Positions 23,731 through 35,240 are shown, counted from the stretch's first letter. The stretch is 64,000 bases of DNA from Favolaschia claudopus (GCA_037176885.1 JAWWNJ010000170.1:372001-436000); one strand, 5' to 3'. The notes: generated by a model from the letters alone, not told the origin. A program made the numbers and translations.

Positions 23731-23950
23731 TGGTCCAGACAAGTGTATCTTTTTCGTCCTCGGGCTGATGTGTTCAAGGGGTTGCGTTTACTCTAGGATT
23801 GAGTGCTTTGAATACTGCAGGCCTGGAAACGAGAGTTGACAGGGAAGGGAGATATCCATCGAGATGAGTACTACGGTGTTTTTTTCGGTTTAATTCGAAC
23901 GAGAAAGTATGACTGACTTGTCTACAGAGGTCTCGATTCCAACAATACTA

Positions 23951-24044
23951 CTCGGCGGTCGTGGATGGCCCACGTCTTCACAGAATTGCACACAATAGCG
24001 ACGAGTAAATTGTTGAAGATAACCTGTTCGATTCGGGGCCGGTT
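23951..24044 (+). ncRNA. tRNA-like small RNA unit 9
   Basis: This is a GCTCGG-type relative of units 1 and 10. The closing stem is CTCGG with CCGG. The T-arm is centred on CTG-TTCGATT-CGG. A T5 run lies at 24072-24076. The downstream flank resembles that of unit 1. Confidence 0.45.
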
Positions 24045-24234
24045 TGTGTGAGTTGTTGTGGACGGAGAATCTTTTTCGTTCGAGAACGTGTTGGTCCGTC
24101 GACTGGAGATACTTTAGTCTTTACTTATTTGAACCTTGAGTTCGCTTTATTCGCCTTTTCCTTTGCTTGTGGTCGCTGCGGCGGGGAAGTTGCCGTTAGG
24201 ATCGCTTACCCTCAGAAAATTCGATTTCAACAAT

Positions 24235-24327
24235 GCTCGGTGGTGGTTGGTCCACCTCTTCGCAGAATTGGACACGATCCCGACGAGTAAATTGTCGAAG
24301 ATTGCCCGTTCGATTCGGGGGCCGGGC
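24235..24327 (+). ncRNA. tRNA-like small RNA unit 10
   Basis: This is a well-formed GCTCGG-type unit. The closing stem GCTCGGT (24235-24241) pairs with GCCGGGC (24321-24327). The D-arm is GGTGG-TTGGT-CCACC (24242-24256), a different sequence from units 3 and 6 but the same fold. The T-arm CCCG-TTCGATT-CGGG is at 24305-24319. A long T run starts at 24357. Confidence 0.55.
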
Positions 24328-24618
24328 TTCGATTGTGATGCATTGGGAGAGTGTCGTTTTTTTTTTTTCCATTTTCTTGCACCGGGACTCACGGAATAGA
24401 TTTGGTTTATGTTGTTAAACTGTTTCACTTCCGAATGAAGGTGATCCTTCCTTCCTTATCTATTTACTTCGCAGCTGGTGAGATTTGAGTTGGATTTGAG
24501 GATCTTGTTTTTATCTTGGGATTCTTTTGTGAACCGGTCCGGGTTCGTTCAACTTCGCACCATATGGTCCACTCAAAAAGCTCGTACTTGATACTTAGAT
24601 CGTGGCCCTATACGAGAA

Positions 24619-24713
24619 GCTGGCTAGCGGTGGACCGCGCCGTCGCCGTATAATCGCTGTAACCGAGATTAACTCAAACCTGGAGATGCCCCGCTCGAGC
24701 TGGGATGCCGAGC
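24619..24713 (+). ncRNA. tRNA-like small RNA unit 11
   Basis: The D-arm GCGG-TGGA-CCGC is intact. The closing stem (GCTGGCT with GCCGAGC) has two mismatches, and the T-arm has changed to CCCGCTCGAGCTGGG. A T5 run lies at 24733-24737. The order unit 10 then 11 repeats the order of units 1 then 2. Confidence 0.4.
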
Positions 24714-24895
24714 CTGAGCAGCGATCATGTAATTTTTCGAGCGTTGAGCTTCTGAGAGGGAAGGTGGGAGGTTAGATATGCCTGTCAATGTGTTTTGTGG
24801 CTTCAATGACGACTCAGCATTCCGATAGATGTAGTACACCGAATCGACCAACGCGTTGCAGGTATCTTACTAGGCCAACGGATATATGAGAAGTG

Positions 24896-24993
24896 CTTGG
24901 GAGCGGTGGTCCGTGCCTTCCTTCAGTTGCTTGAAAATAGTAGTCTTCGTGATATAGGCCAGAAGGTGAACCTGTTCGATTCGGGATCCCAGG
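24896..24993 (+). ncRNA. tRNA-like small RNA unit 12
   Basis: The closing stem CTTGGGA (24896-24902) pairs fully with TCCCAGG (24987-24993). Compared with unit 3 (TTGGT with GCCAA), both strands changed together. The D-arm is GCGG-TGGT-CCGT, and the T-loop is TTCGATT. T runs lie at 25010-25013 and 25019-25023. A more decayed T-arm and T6 run follow at about 25155-25210. Confidence 0.55.
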
Positions 24994-25804
24994 AATAGTC
25001 GGTGAGACCTTTTCCCGCTTTTTAATTTCGTTTATTATTCTTCCCGTTGAGGACGACACTCTCTTCAGTTAGGAACGAGAGCGAACCGCGTTCGAGTTCG
25101 AATAACTCAGATCGGATGCTGAGCGTATCAGATTCAGACTGTTGTGGCCCCAATTCTGTTCGATTCAGGATTGAGGAGCCCTTTGTGGTAGTTGTGGACA
25201 CCTTTTTTGCGTGTGCAGTAGGGGTAGGGTCGAATCAAGTGGTAGATGACAATGATAGTACTGAGGAATTGTGATACTTCACTTGCATTTGTTCAAATTG
25301 TGACACGCAATCCAAGCGTAAAGGATTCGGCGAAACTCAATGAAGTTTCAAAGTAAGTAAATTTTTACAACGTGTGACCGATGCGTTGCTGCGGTGTGTG
25401 AGCGACGACGCGGCTCTAGACTGTACGATACCTACCTCCTTCAAGTTGGGACTGATCATCCAGCTTATTCAAATGGCTCTTGCTCCGTTCAAGTCGGGAC
25501 TGAGGCCTGTTCGAATACATAGCTTGTTTTGTTTTGGCATTTTAATTTCTTTCTTTGACTAGCGCGGTAGGCGTAGATGTTACAAGGGTATGGAGTTAGG
25601 TGGTGGTTGGTATTGCTGTGATGCTCAGAAGTTGTCAGTGATCAAACAAGTAAGTATTCAAGAATCAACACATCCAACGATTCTGTGAGCTTGTAGCTTG
25701 AAAAGAATCAAGTCATTTTGTGTAACTGACACGCCAGTGCAATATATTAACGACGGCCTTCTGCACGCTGTACGAAGTGGGAAACTAGAAACGCGATGAC
25801 CAGC

Positions 25805-25840
25805 AACGACGCGTTGTTGTGGTGTATGTACGCGATTGAT
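25805..25840 (+). promoter_or_regulatory. Shared upstream module, copy 3
   Basis: This 36-bp module is the same by eye as the one at 6187, and it lies about 230 bp before the ATG of the intact family member. Confidence 0.5.
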
Positions 25841-26066
25841 ATTGATGATCTACTGATGTAGTGCCACGTTTCCCCGGCACACTCTTTCCGTACGCCGACT
25901 GCGCTCCGCTTTCAAGTCGTCGTCCCACTCCTTCGTCCTTCCCACTCGTCTCGTCATCGACACTCCTTGCCACCCTTATCATACCCTCCACACCTATAAT
26001 CCTCATAAATCCCAGCTAGCCGACTCAAAACCCCCACAAAGTCGAAAGCCAAAAAGCCAAAACAGA

Positions 26067-29000
26067 ATGGGCACGACACAAAGCACCCTCTCCTCCCCAG
26101 AAACGCTCCTCACAGCCGCAGCGCTCGTCGTCGGCGGGGCGGTCGCTGTTGGGTACACCTTCTCCGCCTCCGCGTCTTCCTCAGCTCCTTCGTCAGCGGC
26201 CGGTAAAAGCAAGAAGAAGAAAGGCGGCGCGAAACCTGGGAAGGACAACGGCGCGGTGGGGTTTTTGCCCGTGCCCGTTCCTAACTCTACGTCCCCCGAC
26301 GCTCCATCCTCTGCGACTACCGGCGCTGCGACACCCGCCCAGCCGAAGAAATCCAAGCGCAAGGACACTAACAAATCCTCGCCAGCGGACTCGACCTCGA
26401 CATCCACCCCGCTCGTCACGGCACCTATACCCTCTTCCTCCCTCCCGGGAACGTTTGCCGCCGACGACGCAGACGGCGACGCACAGGACTTGAAGCCGAA
26501 GGTGAAGGCGCATTCGAAGAAACGGAGGAACGGGGGTGCTGCTGCATCCACTCCCACCGCTTCTACCACGGCAGCGGCAGCAGGCGAGGCAGGGACGCCT
26601 ACGCCCCCCGCTATCGTACCCGCCTCTGTGGTTGCGCCGGGGAAGAAGAAGTCCAAGGGGAAGAAGAAATCCTCCACCTCCACCACGGCGGCTGCCCCCG
26701 CGGGTGGGGAGAGCACGGACGACGGGTGGACGCGCGTCGGGCCTGGGCGAGGAGGCGATACGACGACCAGCGCTAGTGCGAGTCAGCCGCCGAGTTTGAG
26801 CGTTACTGAGGAAGAAGAGGCGATGGAAGAAGAAGAAGAGGCAGAGGAGATCCCGTTGCCGGGTATGCGCGTAAGGGATCGACCGCCGAAGAGGCCGTTG
26901 GCGGAGAGGTTGTTGCCGAAGGCGAGGAAGACGGGTGTGGACGAGTGAGTGTTTCTCTACTTCTTTTGTTTTCTTGCGTTCTTGCGTTCTTTTATCTTCG
27001 TCAGTTCTCCCTTGCTCTTCGTTTTCGTCTTCATTTTGTCTCGATTCTCCCTTCGTTTTCTTTTTTCTTCCTTTCTCCACACGGTCCTTGCGCCTTGGCT
27101 TTGCCCATCCCACCGGATTCTGGCTAGTGTCTTGGTCTCTTGCTTGCTCTGTTATCTTACACCCGGTCGGGTCGCCGTCTCTCCCTCGAGGCTTTCGTCC
27201 AAAATGGCGTCAAGTGGACCCGCTGTCGATGTCTTTGTCTCCATTCTCTCCACTTCTTCTTCGTTCTCTTGAGGGCTCTTCCTCATTCTTTTCGCATCTC
27301 CGCCCATGTCCATACGCGAGCGGCGGCGAGGCTGGGTGTTTGGACTCGTAAGGGCGTTTCCTCGTCGACACACCGCAGATACCCAAATCGTTTTTTTGCT
27401 CTCTTTGCGTTCGTTGTCGTGCCCTGCCACGGCACTCACTCAGCTGGGGTTCTTCCAATCGTTCTTGTTCTGCCTTTCCTTTACGTCTTCTTTTCAGCCC
27501 ATTCCCGGGTATTCGCATTCCCCTTGGGCCTCGACCTAAGTATGGGTACTTGGCGTGGGATTGCCCGCCTTGACAATCGTCTTTGGATGTACCGCGCTCG
27601 CTGTTTCTGACAAGGAGAGTTGGTGGTGGGGGCGGGTCGTGTACGCGCCCCGGGAGGTTTGGGCGTGGTCATCTCTTTCAGAGGCCAGGGCTAGCTGGAG
27701 GCAGACTTGCGAGAGAGGTTTCTACGCTGCGCTTACCTTCTACGTCCCCTCGTCATTTACCGACGAGGACGATGTCGATGTCGATGGTCGGCTTCGGCTT
27801 CTCCGCTGGTCGTCAAGTCGCATCTGCTGCATTTCTTTCTTTCTTTTTCTCACTTCATTCGACATCGATCGCCTTGACCCGTTGTGCTTGCTATGTACAT
27901 AGATGCATGCTTACATACCTCTCGTCTTCTCGCCTTCTACTCACTTTTTCCCTCTTTCCTGCTGTGCTCTTCCTCGCTTTCTATCTGTCGCAGACTCCCC
28001 TGCCGTCCTTCCTGGTGCCGCTCCTGGCATGCGAGGATTACTAGGACTCGATCCCTTTCTCCTTCTTCCTTGCTTTGATCTTTCTTCTTCCTTTCATTTC
28101 ATCAATTCTTCAATCTGCTTTTCTTCAATGCGAGGCTCGTTCGTTCACGTTGCCGATACGCGCTACCTATGTCCTGACCTCTCCCCGAGCCGTCGTCTCT
28201 CCCCGCTTCTCCTGTCTTCTGTCCGTTTCTGTCATCGTATGTGGCTTGTATGAGCCTATCGCTGGCTTGCCACTGCGTCTGCGTCTATACCGGTTCTTTC
28301 TTTCTCTGATTTTTCCCCTGCCTTGTCGTCTTCCCTTCCCTTGACGTCCTTCTCTTTCTCTTTCTTTCTTTCTTTCCCTCATTCCTCTCAGATCTTCTCA
28401 TCTTCCCATCCTTCCTTCCTCTTTTTCTCTTTTTCTCTTCTCCTTTCTCTCTCCCCCCTCCTTCCTACCTTACTCATCTTCATTTACAGCATGCTCCCAG
28501 CCTCCTCCCCAGACTACCCCGCCCTCGCGCGCGTCATGCGCGTCGTCCCGGGGTCTTCATCCACTCGTCAGCAACCGCAAGTAGAAGACGAAGAAAGCGA
28601 CGACGCTGAGGCATCGGGACATGACGACCCCCTCACAGACGCGGAGGTGCAGGCGGCGTTGCGCGCGGTGGACGAGGCGGATGAGATGGAGCGACGGGCA
28701 GGGGTTAGTGGGGTAGAAGGCGGTGAGGAGCGGGAGGAGGAGGGAGAGTGGGGGTTCGTGCCTGTTAGGCGGAAGGGGGCTGGTGAGTTGTGTGTTTTTT
28801 AGGTTTCGTTTCTCTGCGTTCTCGTTCTTGGGGTGTCGAGGATGTACGTGGCGGCGGGGTTGGTCGTCGTTGGTAACTGGCCGCGCTTTCTTGTTTCTTT
28901 CTCCGCTGCGTGCCTCGACGATGGCGGACCGCGTTGTTGGGGACGTTTTGGCGAGGCTGAAGGGGATGTCTGTCTATCAGCATTCCCGTCGTGCGTCGCG

Positions 29001-30421
29001 CGTCGTCCGTGGATCGGGGCATACGAGTAGATGTCGGTGTTTTGGGGGATGCATATGCCTTCAATTGAGCTAGGAACGGGGACAAGGAGGAGGTCGATAC
29101 TGGTATCAATAACGCGGGACGCGGGTGTCTTGGCGTTTGCGTAGGGATGGATGACTGATTGAGGAGGGATGGGTGTCATCTCAGGGTATTTTGGTCGGAG
29201 GAGACGAGATAACGCGAGACGAGACGCGACACCCCGGCGTGCGTGCGCGTAGGGCCACCGTATCGTGTCGTATGGTGATATGGTCGGGATTGTGGTCTTG
29301 AGGCAGGATGTAGAGGGGCGGGTCAAGGTGGCGGGGATATCCCGACGATGAATCGCTCAGGTCTGTGCTCGTGACACGGGCTGGGATTGCCGTACTTTCG
29401 TGCTCGCTGTTGCCTGCGGCTAGGCGCTTGGGACGAGCATGTTTCTTCGTTGGCGACTATCGGGGACGATATACGCACGCCGCCTGAGTACCGGCGTCTT
29501 AACGGGCGATGGGCCGGGCCTATCGTGCTTTCGTGCATCCACGAGCCGGGAATGAGGGTGTTCCTTCGTTACATGCACGCCGTTGGACACGAGCGTGTCA
29601 ACGAGCGGGATCGCAGTGTATCGCCTGCGAGGCCGTATCTTCCTCCGTGCTTCGTTGAGCGTTGCTGTCATCGTCTCGTCCTCGCCCTCGAGCTATCTCT
29701 CTTTCTTCCTCTCCCAGCCCTTTACCAATTACTGACTCTTCTTCTTCAGCTCAATCACGTCCCGCAGGCGCCTCGTCTTCCTTCAGCAGTAGCACACCTT
29801 CAGGTCGGTTCTCCTCCTCCTCCTCCTCCCCTCTCTTCTCCTCCTCTCTCCTCTTTTCTTTCTCTTCTCCTCAATTGCTCTTCTTCCTGACTCACTAACA
29901 CTGTTGCTCTAGGCTCCGGCACCGGCGCGCAGTCGAAGAAAAACGCCAAGAAGCGGGAGGCGGCGAAAGCTGCCAAGGCGGCGCAGGAGGAGGCGCAAAA
30001 GGCTGCGTTGAAGGCGCATCGGAGGGGGCTGGAGGCGGAGAGGATGAAGGGTGAGTGATTCTTCTATACTTTGAGCTTTGTGGGCGCGTGGTCCGAAGGG
30101 GCGCTGTGCGCGCGGATCGAGCGCCAGGGCAGGCGGAGGTGGCTGTAGACTCGCAGGGATGTACGAGTGGTCTCCCATTCGCCTTGTCCTCCGCAGCCAT
30201 GGTCCATCGCTCGTATGGACGGAACTTTTCCCGCATCCACGCCGACCCTTACCCCGATCCTCTCCATGATCATTCTACTCCACTCCGTCTCCTACCGCCA
30301 CTAACTAAACCCACATACGACAGCCCAATCACAAGCCGCCAGCAAGGCGTCTGGTAACAACAAAGTCGGCGGGGGGATGACGGCGAGCGTGGATGCGGGT
30401 GGGAGGTTGGTCTGGGATTGA
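26067..30421 (+). CDS. Five-exon gene family, copy 3: intact putative membrane-anchored protein
   Basis: The exons are 26067-26944, 28490-28782, 29750-29803, 29913-30050 and 30324-30421. All introns are GT-AG, and the joined frame is open for 486 residues. The start MGTTQS fits an N-myristoylation signal and is followed by a hydrophobic segment at about residues 14-33. Next come lysine-rich tracts (KSKKKKGG, KKSKRKD, KKKSKGKK), DDGWTRVGPGRGG at about 218-230, a Glu run at 247-261, and PGMRVRDRPPKRPLAERLL. Exon 2 adds PDYPALARVMRVVPG and EWGFVPVRRKG. Exon 4 is a charged helix that may form a coiled coil. The end is GGMTASVDAGGRLVWD. I do not recognise the family. The layout suggests a protein held at a membrane with a long basic and disordered cytosolic part. 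Introns 1 (1,545 nt) and 2 (967 nt) are unusually long and pyrimidine-rich. It is the only copy here with every junction in frame. Confidence 0.8.
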
Positions 30422-30733
30422 CCGGGTCCGGCGGGCGAGGAAGATTCATTAAGTCGTGCGTCCGTACCGAGTCCCCGGATATGGAGGTCCAGCGGAGGAA
30501 TGAAAGCCACAAAAAATCCATCAGTTATTACATATCGATAAGTACAGTATCTTACTTTAGTTCTTTTCTTTCGGTTACACCGTTCTCTTCTTGCATTTTC
30601 GTTTCACTCTTTGGGTGGTTTTTTGGATACATACTATGCGTCTACAGTGAGTACATTTGGAAACTCACATCACATCGGGTGGTTGGCCGTTGATCATTTC
30701 GACCTGGATCCAAGCGAGATATAACACAGCAAT

Positions 30734-30831
30734 GGCCGCCTGGCGAAATGGCATCGCGTCTGACTACGATTTGCAGTTATCAAGTTTGCAATGTAATCAG
30801 GAGATTGCAGGTTCGACCCCTGCGGTGGTCA
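30734..30831 (+). tRNA. tRNA-Arg (anticodon ACG) with 26-nt intron
   Basis: A full cloverleaf can be drawn. The acceptor is GGCCGCC with GGTGGTC and A73 at 30831. The D-stem is GCGA with TCGC. The anticodon stem is TCTGA with TCAGG, and the anticodon ACG is at 30766-30768. The T-arm is GCAGG-TTCGACC-CCTGC. The intron (30770-30795) begins one base after the anticodon, the normal place in eukaryotes. An oligo-T terminator follows. The anticodon, stem sequences and CTGACTACGA loop match eukaryotic tRNA-Arg(ACG). Confidence 0.95.
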
Positions 30832-30850
30832 TGTTAGGAATCTGCGTGTC

Positions 30851-30856
30851 TTTTTT
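30851..30856 (+). terminator. Polymerase III terminator of tRNA-Arg
   Basis: Six T residues lie 20 nt after the discriminator base of the tRNA. Confidence 0.8.
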
Positions 30857-31465
30857 CCATTTGTTTTTCGTTTTTCGTTTTTCCGTTGCATCTCCGGAAA
30901 ACCTGTCGATACTCCTTACAACGAATCTTTTCATATATTCAAATGGCGCAAGGGCGAAAGAAAGCAAACGGCAATGGCATTTATTTATGATACAAATGCA
31001 AATGCAAATGCGGTCAACTCGAAATTTGTGCTTTGTGTGTTATGTACAGGTATGTACTCGTATATGAATAGGAAGATAGTAAAGAGCGTGCTGTGACGAT
31101 GATAGAATAGAATAGCAAGTGGTCTAAGTTAACAATTTGTACGAAGGAAACGGTGATGGTATGTATGGTTCGGAGTTATCGTGAGAGGCATATGTATTGT
31201 ACTGTGAGAGCGATGGACGATGGGATGCGGGTGATGAGATGCCGGATGGGATATGTGCGAGCGAGACAAAGAGATGATGTGCAGATACAAAGCAAAGCAG
31301 TGCGACGTGACGTGAAGTGAGCGAGCGATGGTTAAGGGTGGGGTAAGATAGATAGATAGGATAGATAGGATAGATAGCAGGCGGTGATAATGGTAGGATC
31401 GTCATAGACGATAGATGATGGAGGAAGCGAAACACTGCTGAACGAAACGAAAGAGTCAAGGAAAC
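30857..31465. other. Intergenic, likely 3' end of the Zn2Cys6 gene
   Basis: This lies between the tRNA and the minus-strand regulator and probably includes the regulator's 3' untranslated region. A GATA microsatellite is at 31346-31377. Nothing else is recognised. Confidence 0.45.
31346..31377. repeat. GATA-type microsatellite
   Basis: There are about seven units of GATA/TAGATAG with small interruptions. Confidence 0.85.
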
Positions 31466-34140
31466 TCACCCCCGTCCCCTCGTTGTCGGCGGTGTACCGC
31501 GCCACGCCCACGCGCTGCCTTCGCTAGCGCTCGTGGAGCGGTATCTGAAACCTGGCTGGGGCTCGCGAGATTGTCCGGCATCGAGTCCCCCTCGTCCGCC
31601 GCTCATGCGATGTGAAGAAGCAGAAGACGGGTCGGCGGAGGTGGATGCCGACGACGATTCAGCGACAGAGATCGTATGTATCGGGGGAAGGGTGACCGCC
31701 ACAGTCGAAGAACTCGCACTCGTCAAAGCATCCCCTCCTCCTCGATGAGGACTGCCACTACGTGCTTCGATTTCGCCCGTCGCGCGGCGTTGCGGATGCG
31801 GGTGCTGCGGGCGGTGCGTAGTAGTAGCCGGCGGGTACGATGCGCGAGCGCGCGGGGGGTGCGGGCGGTGTGGTGAGGGAGGAGATGCAGAAGGCGATAT
31901 CGGTGGTGGTGCCGCTGCCGGACCGCCCTCAGGGGAACGCGAACGATGACGGGGTGGAGAGCGGGAAGAGGAAGCCAGGGCGCGCGATGCCGGGAACGCA
32001 GACGTGCGCCCTGGAGCGCCTGCGCGTAAGGATTTTTTGACGGGTCGGGGGATTCGCCTCTTCCTCCTTCGTGTGCATCTTCTATCTCGCGTTTGCGTTT
32101 GCTGTTGTTCTTCATGAGATCGATGCTGACGCTGAGCTCGGAGCGAACGAGCCGGGTGGCGGTTACCGCGCCTCCTCCTCCTCCTCCCCCGCCTCTGCCG
32201 CCGCCACCGTGAAACCCCGATGAATACGGTGGAGGGAGTGACGAAGGGATAGATAGCGTCGTAGGGGTCGCAGATGAGGCGGAGGAGGTGAAGGACGAGA
32301 GGGAGCCAGCGCTTGTGCGGCCGGTTGAGGGGGCGAGAGAGGAGGAGGAGGTCGAGGCGGAGTACGTGCCCATACCCATTCCGCCTTGACCTTGCACTTG
32401 ACCTTGACTAGGACCTTGGCCTTGAGATCCGATGCCGCCGCCACTCGCACTGCCGCCGCCAGCGTTCCCATGACTCGAATATGTAGTTGTTACTGGTATC
32501 GAGGGAGAGGAGGAGGAGGAAGAGTGAGGAGGGAATGCGTCGCCTCCGGTACCCCATGACCCCTGGCCTACCGGGAAGGGCTGATGGCCTGCGGATGATG
32601 ATACCTCGGGATGTGATGAGACGCTACCCGTGCGCCGTGCGCGAGTTTGGATCGGGGAGGCAGAGCCGGATACAGAGCGCGCGTGGATCTCAGAACTTGA
32701 AGAAGGATGCGTAAATGTAGGGGGCAGGGAACCCGATCCAGGCGGCGGCGCTCCATGAATTTGCTGCTGCTGTTGCTGGGTGTATTGAGGGAGGGAGCCG
32801 CTGCTGCGGTGGTGCAGGACGGGCGAGATCGTAGGAGCAGCAGCAGAGGTAGAAGTCGTAGGCGAGAAGCTGGGACGGCGGGCATGCGTCACGTTGGGGG
32901 AGAAGCTGGATGAATGAGGGTGTTGCTGCTGCAGGTGAGGCGAATGCGTGGGTTGGTGGAGATGCAGCGACGGTGGGATGCCGCCCGACGATGACGAGGG
33001 ACCAGCGAACGATGAGGTGCTTGGAGAGGCAACGAACGATTGCGTGCCGCCGGGGGCGAAGGATTGTGGTATAGGAGCGGTAAATGCCTGGGGGGCGTAC
33101 GGCGAGTGCGGGGAATGTCGGGGATCGAAAGGTTGCGGCGGGGCGATGAAGGGAGGTGGGTATGCGGTCGCGGGGAGGAGATGTGGGGGGAGGGGATGCG
33201 ATGCGAGAACGTGGGGTGGGAGGCGATAGACGTAGTCTTCGAAGGCGTGGATGCGGGAGCGAAGGGCGTCTTCTAGCATGTCGACGCGTCTGTGGAGAGC
33301 GTCGTATTCGGCTCGGGGAACATATTTCTCTGTACTGGAGAAAAGCGTCAGTGTATTCGACGAAATTTGGGAGAAAATAGGTTAGAAGAAAGGTATTCAA
33401 GGTATCAAACGCGACGCGAATGAGAAATAGCATCCAGCAGCAGACATCCGAGACGATTTCTCAGAACGAATGCGTTGGGATTTGAAAGAAAAGAGGTGAA
33501 AGACAACCAAGTAACACGACGAAAAGGTCAGCACTCGAATCGCTGAGATATAATGAGAGGAACAACCTTCGACAGACTCTCTCGGAACGAATGACAAAAA
33601 CGAAAAACACGAAAATGCGACACTCACGCAGGCTCAACGACATTCCACTGACACTTCGCCTGGTCCCCCCTCCTCACACAAGGTGCACACGGCTGCGTCC
33701 TAATAAGCAGCGTAACAACTTCACGTCAGTCATTCGGAAAAGGATCAAATAGATAGATGGATGGGATTCACCTGTCGCACCGGATCTTCCGCCGCTTGCA
33801 CTCTAGCACCACCGTCCCGAGATGAAGATGAGATGCATGCCAACTACGACGGAGTAGACGCACCGGTACAGCTCAACGCCTGTCTGCGGCGTTTCTTCTT
33901 CGGCGGCTCTGCGTCACCCGAGGGGTCGCGCTCGTCTGCGTCCGAGTCGGCGTAAGAGGACGGGGGGTAGCCTGGGTGTGCGCTGAACGTCATCATAGGC
34001 ATAGGCATGGTCGGGGTGGAGAGCGTAGGCGTCGGGAAGGCGGTCGACTCCATCGCAGCGGGCGGCGGGAGGTACGGATGCAGCGTGCGGATGCTCGGCA
34101 GCTGCGGCCCGGCGGGACGCCCCGGCCGCTGTTGCTGCAT
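31466..34140 (-). CDS. Zn2Cys6 fungal transcription factor
   Basis: Minus-strand exons are 34140-33864, 33802-33772, 33699-33628 and 33334 to about 31466. The zinc cluster is split over the first three: CTECKRRKIRC, then DRTQPCAPC, then VRRGDQAKC, giving C-x2-C-x6-C-x5-C-x2-C-x8-C. A basic stretch PPKKKRRRQ comes just before it. After the cluster, EKYVPRAEYDALHRRVDMLEDALRSRI can form a short coiled coil, the usual dimer element. The rest is rich in Ser, Pro, Gln and Gly, as in many basidiomycete regulators. It should be nuclear and bind CGG-type sites. The last exon changes frame: the frame through NPYAQALQ ends at 31723, while the low-complexity frame to 31466 looks like the real C-terminus. 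An 89-nt intron at 32003-31915 would join them but has a weak donor, so the C-terminus is uncertain. The ATG at 34140 is the first in frame. Confidence 0.8.
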
Positions 34141-34790
34141 GATCACGTCGACGTTTCGCAGCGCGTGAGCGCAGAAACCAAAAAGCGAATTGGGAATTGG
34201 GCACTGGGTTTATATGGGATCTGTGTTGGGGGCGAAATCTGTTATGGTTAGTCCGCCCCGGGTCATATTCTGTTTGAATCTGAGTGTTTCGTCGACGTCA
34301 AATCGGGAAGGGACGAGATTATCCCCGCGAGATTCCTTTTCGGTAACGGTATCTGCTTCCGGCTTCCCTTCCCTGAGGGCCCCCGATGCGCTTCCCATTG
34401 CCTCAATTCACCGAGTGTCGTAATGTCAGAGCGAGAATGAATCCCGTGCTATCCCCGTTCCGTTCGGGAACTCTGGATTTCGCCTACAATATTTTCACAT
34501 CAATGCCTATCATTCCCTCGACACCGATCAATATTAACGGCGCAAAAGAAGAAAAGAAGAAGAGCGATCCTCTCCTGCAATTTACAGAGCGTTCTAGGTT
34601 CGATTTTTCTTCTTCTCTGGAACAACGGCGGGCCTGTTAGCCCGCAATCGCCGCATACCGGTAGTTCAAGTGTGAGAGAGGGTTTCATGCAAGTAAGTAT
34701 GCAGTGCCGAGTAACTCAATAGATGCGTTTCCGACACCCCGGCTAGCGTACAATTTCATCACAACACATCACCGAGACGGAGAATTCCAT

Positions 34791-35240
34791 TCAGGTAGCG
34801 AGCACCTCCGTCGATCTCTGTGTGGAGATCACCTCATATTCAACGTGCTTTGGCTTCTGTTCGCGAGCATGAATGAACCGACAACGGAAGCAAAAAAAAT
34901 TATATCGAGGTGAAATTCTCGAATGTCGATCTCTTGGTTGAATGCTCGATCGAAACGGTTCTTGTGTTTCGGATTCGTCGATTTCTTCCGGTTCAGAGAG
35001 TAGAAGAAATCCAAATCTACCTCAGTGAGCACCTCTGTTGATCCCTAGGTGGATATCATCTTATTTGCCGTGTCGTCCAACACTCGTTCCAATGAATCGA
35101 CAACGGAAGCAAAACAAACATTGATATTGAGATGAAATTCTTGAATGCACTGCTATGTCGATCTCTTCGCTGAATGCTCGATCGAAACATTTCTCTTGTG
35201 TCCCATTCATTCATTCATCCGATTTTTCTAGTTTCTAAGA
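34791..35240. repeat. Imperfect tandem duplication, unit about 230 bp
   Basis: 34791-35020 aligns to 35022-35240. Shared words in order are GAGCACCTC, GACAACGGAAGCAAAA, TGTCGATCTCTT and TGAATGCTCGATCGAAAC. Each unit differs by scattered substitutions and small indels. No open frame spans it. Confidence 0.7.

Larger units (their letters stand above)
25120..30421 (+). repeat. Segmental duplication, right copy (partner 5500-10885)
   Basis: This is collinear with 5500-10885 in direct orientation, about 20 kb away. It includes decayed T-arm motifs at its left edge, the whole upstream region and the five-exon gene. Sequence near 25330-26066 is almost the same as 5700-6447, which points to a fairly recent duplication. 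Confidence 0.8.

Noticed and set aside
22726..24993. CRISPR array
   Set aside because: The repeated motif is regular, but the units are about 300 bp apart, diverged and structured. This is a eukaryotic window with no cas genes.
26193..27113. 306-codon open frame on the minus strand opposite copy 3 exon 1
   Set aside because: It is the antisense of a GC-rich, low-complexity exon. The same shadow occurs opposite copy 1 (6862-7608), and it has no domain.
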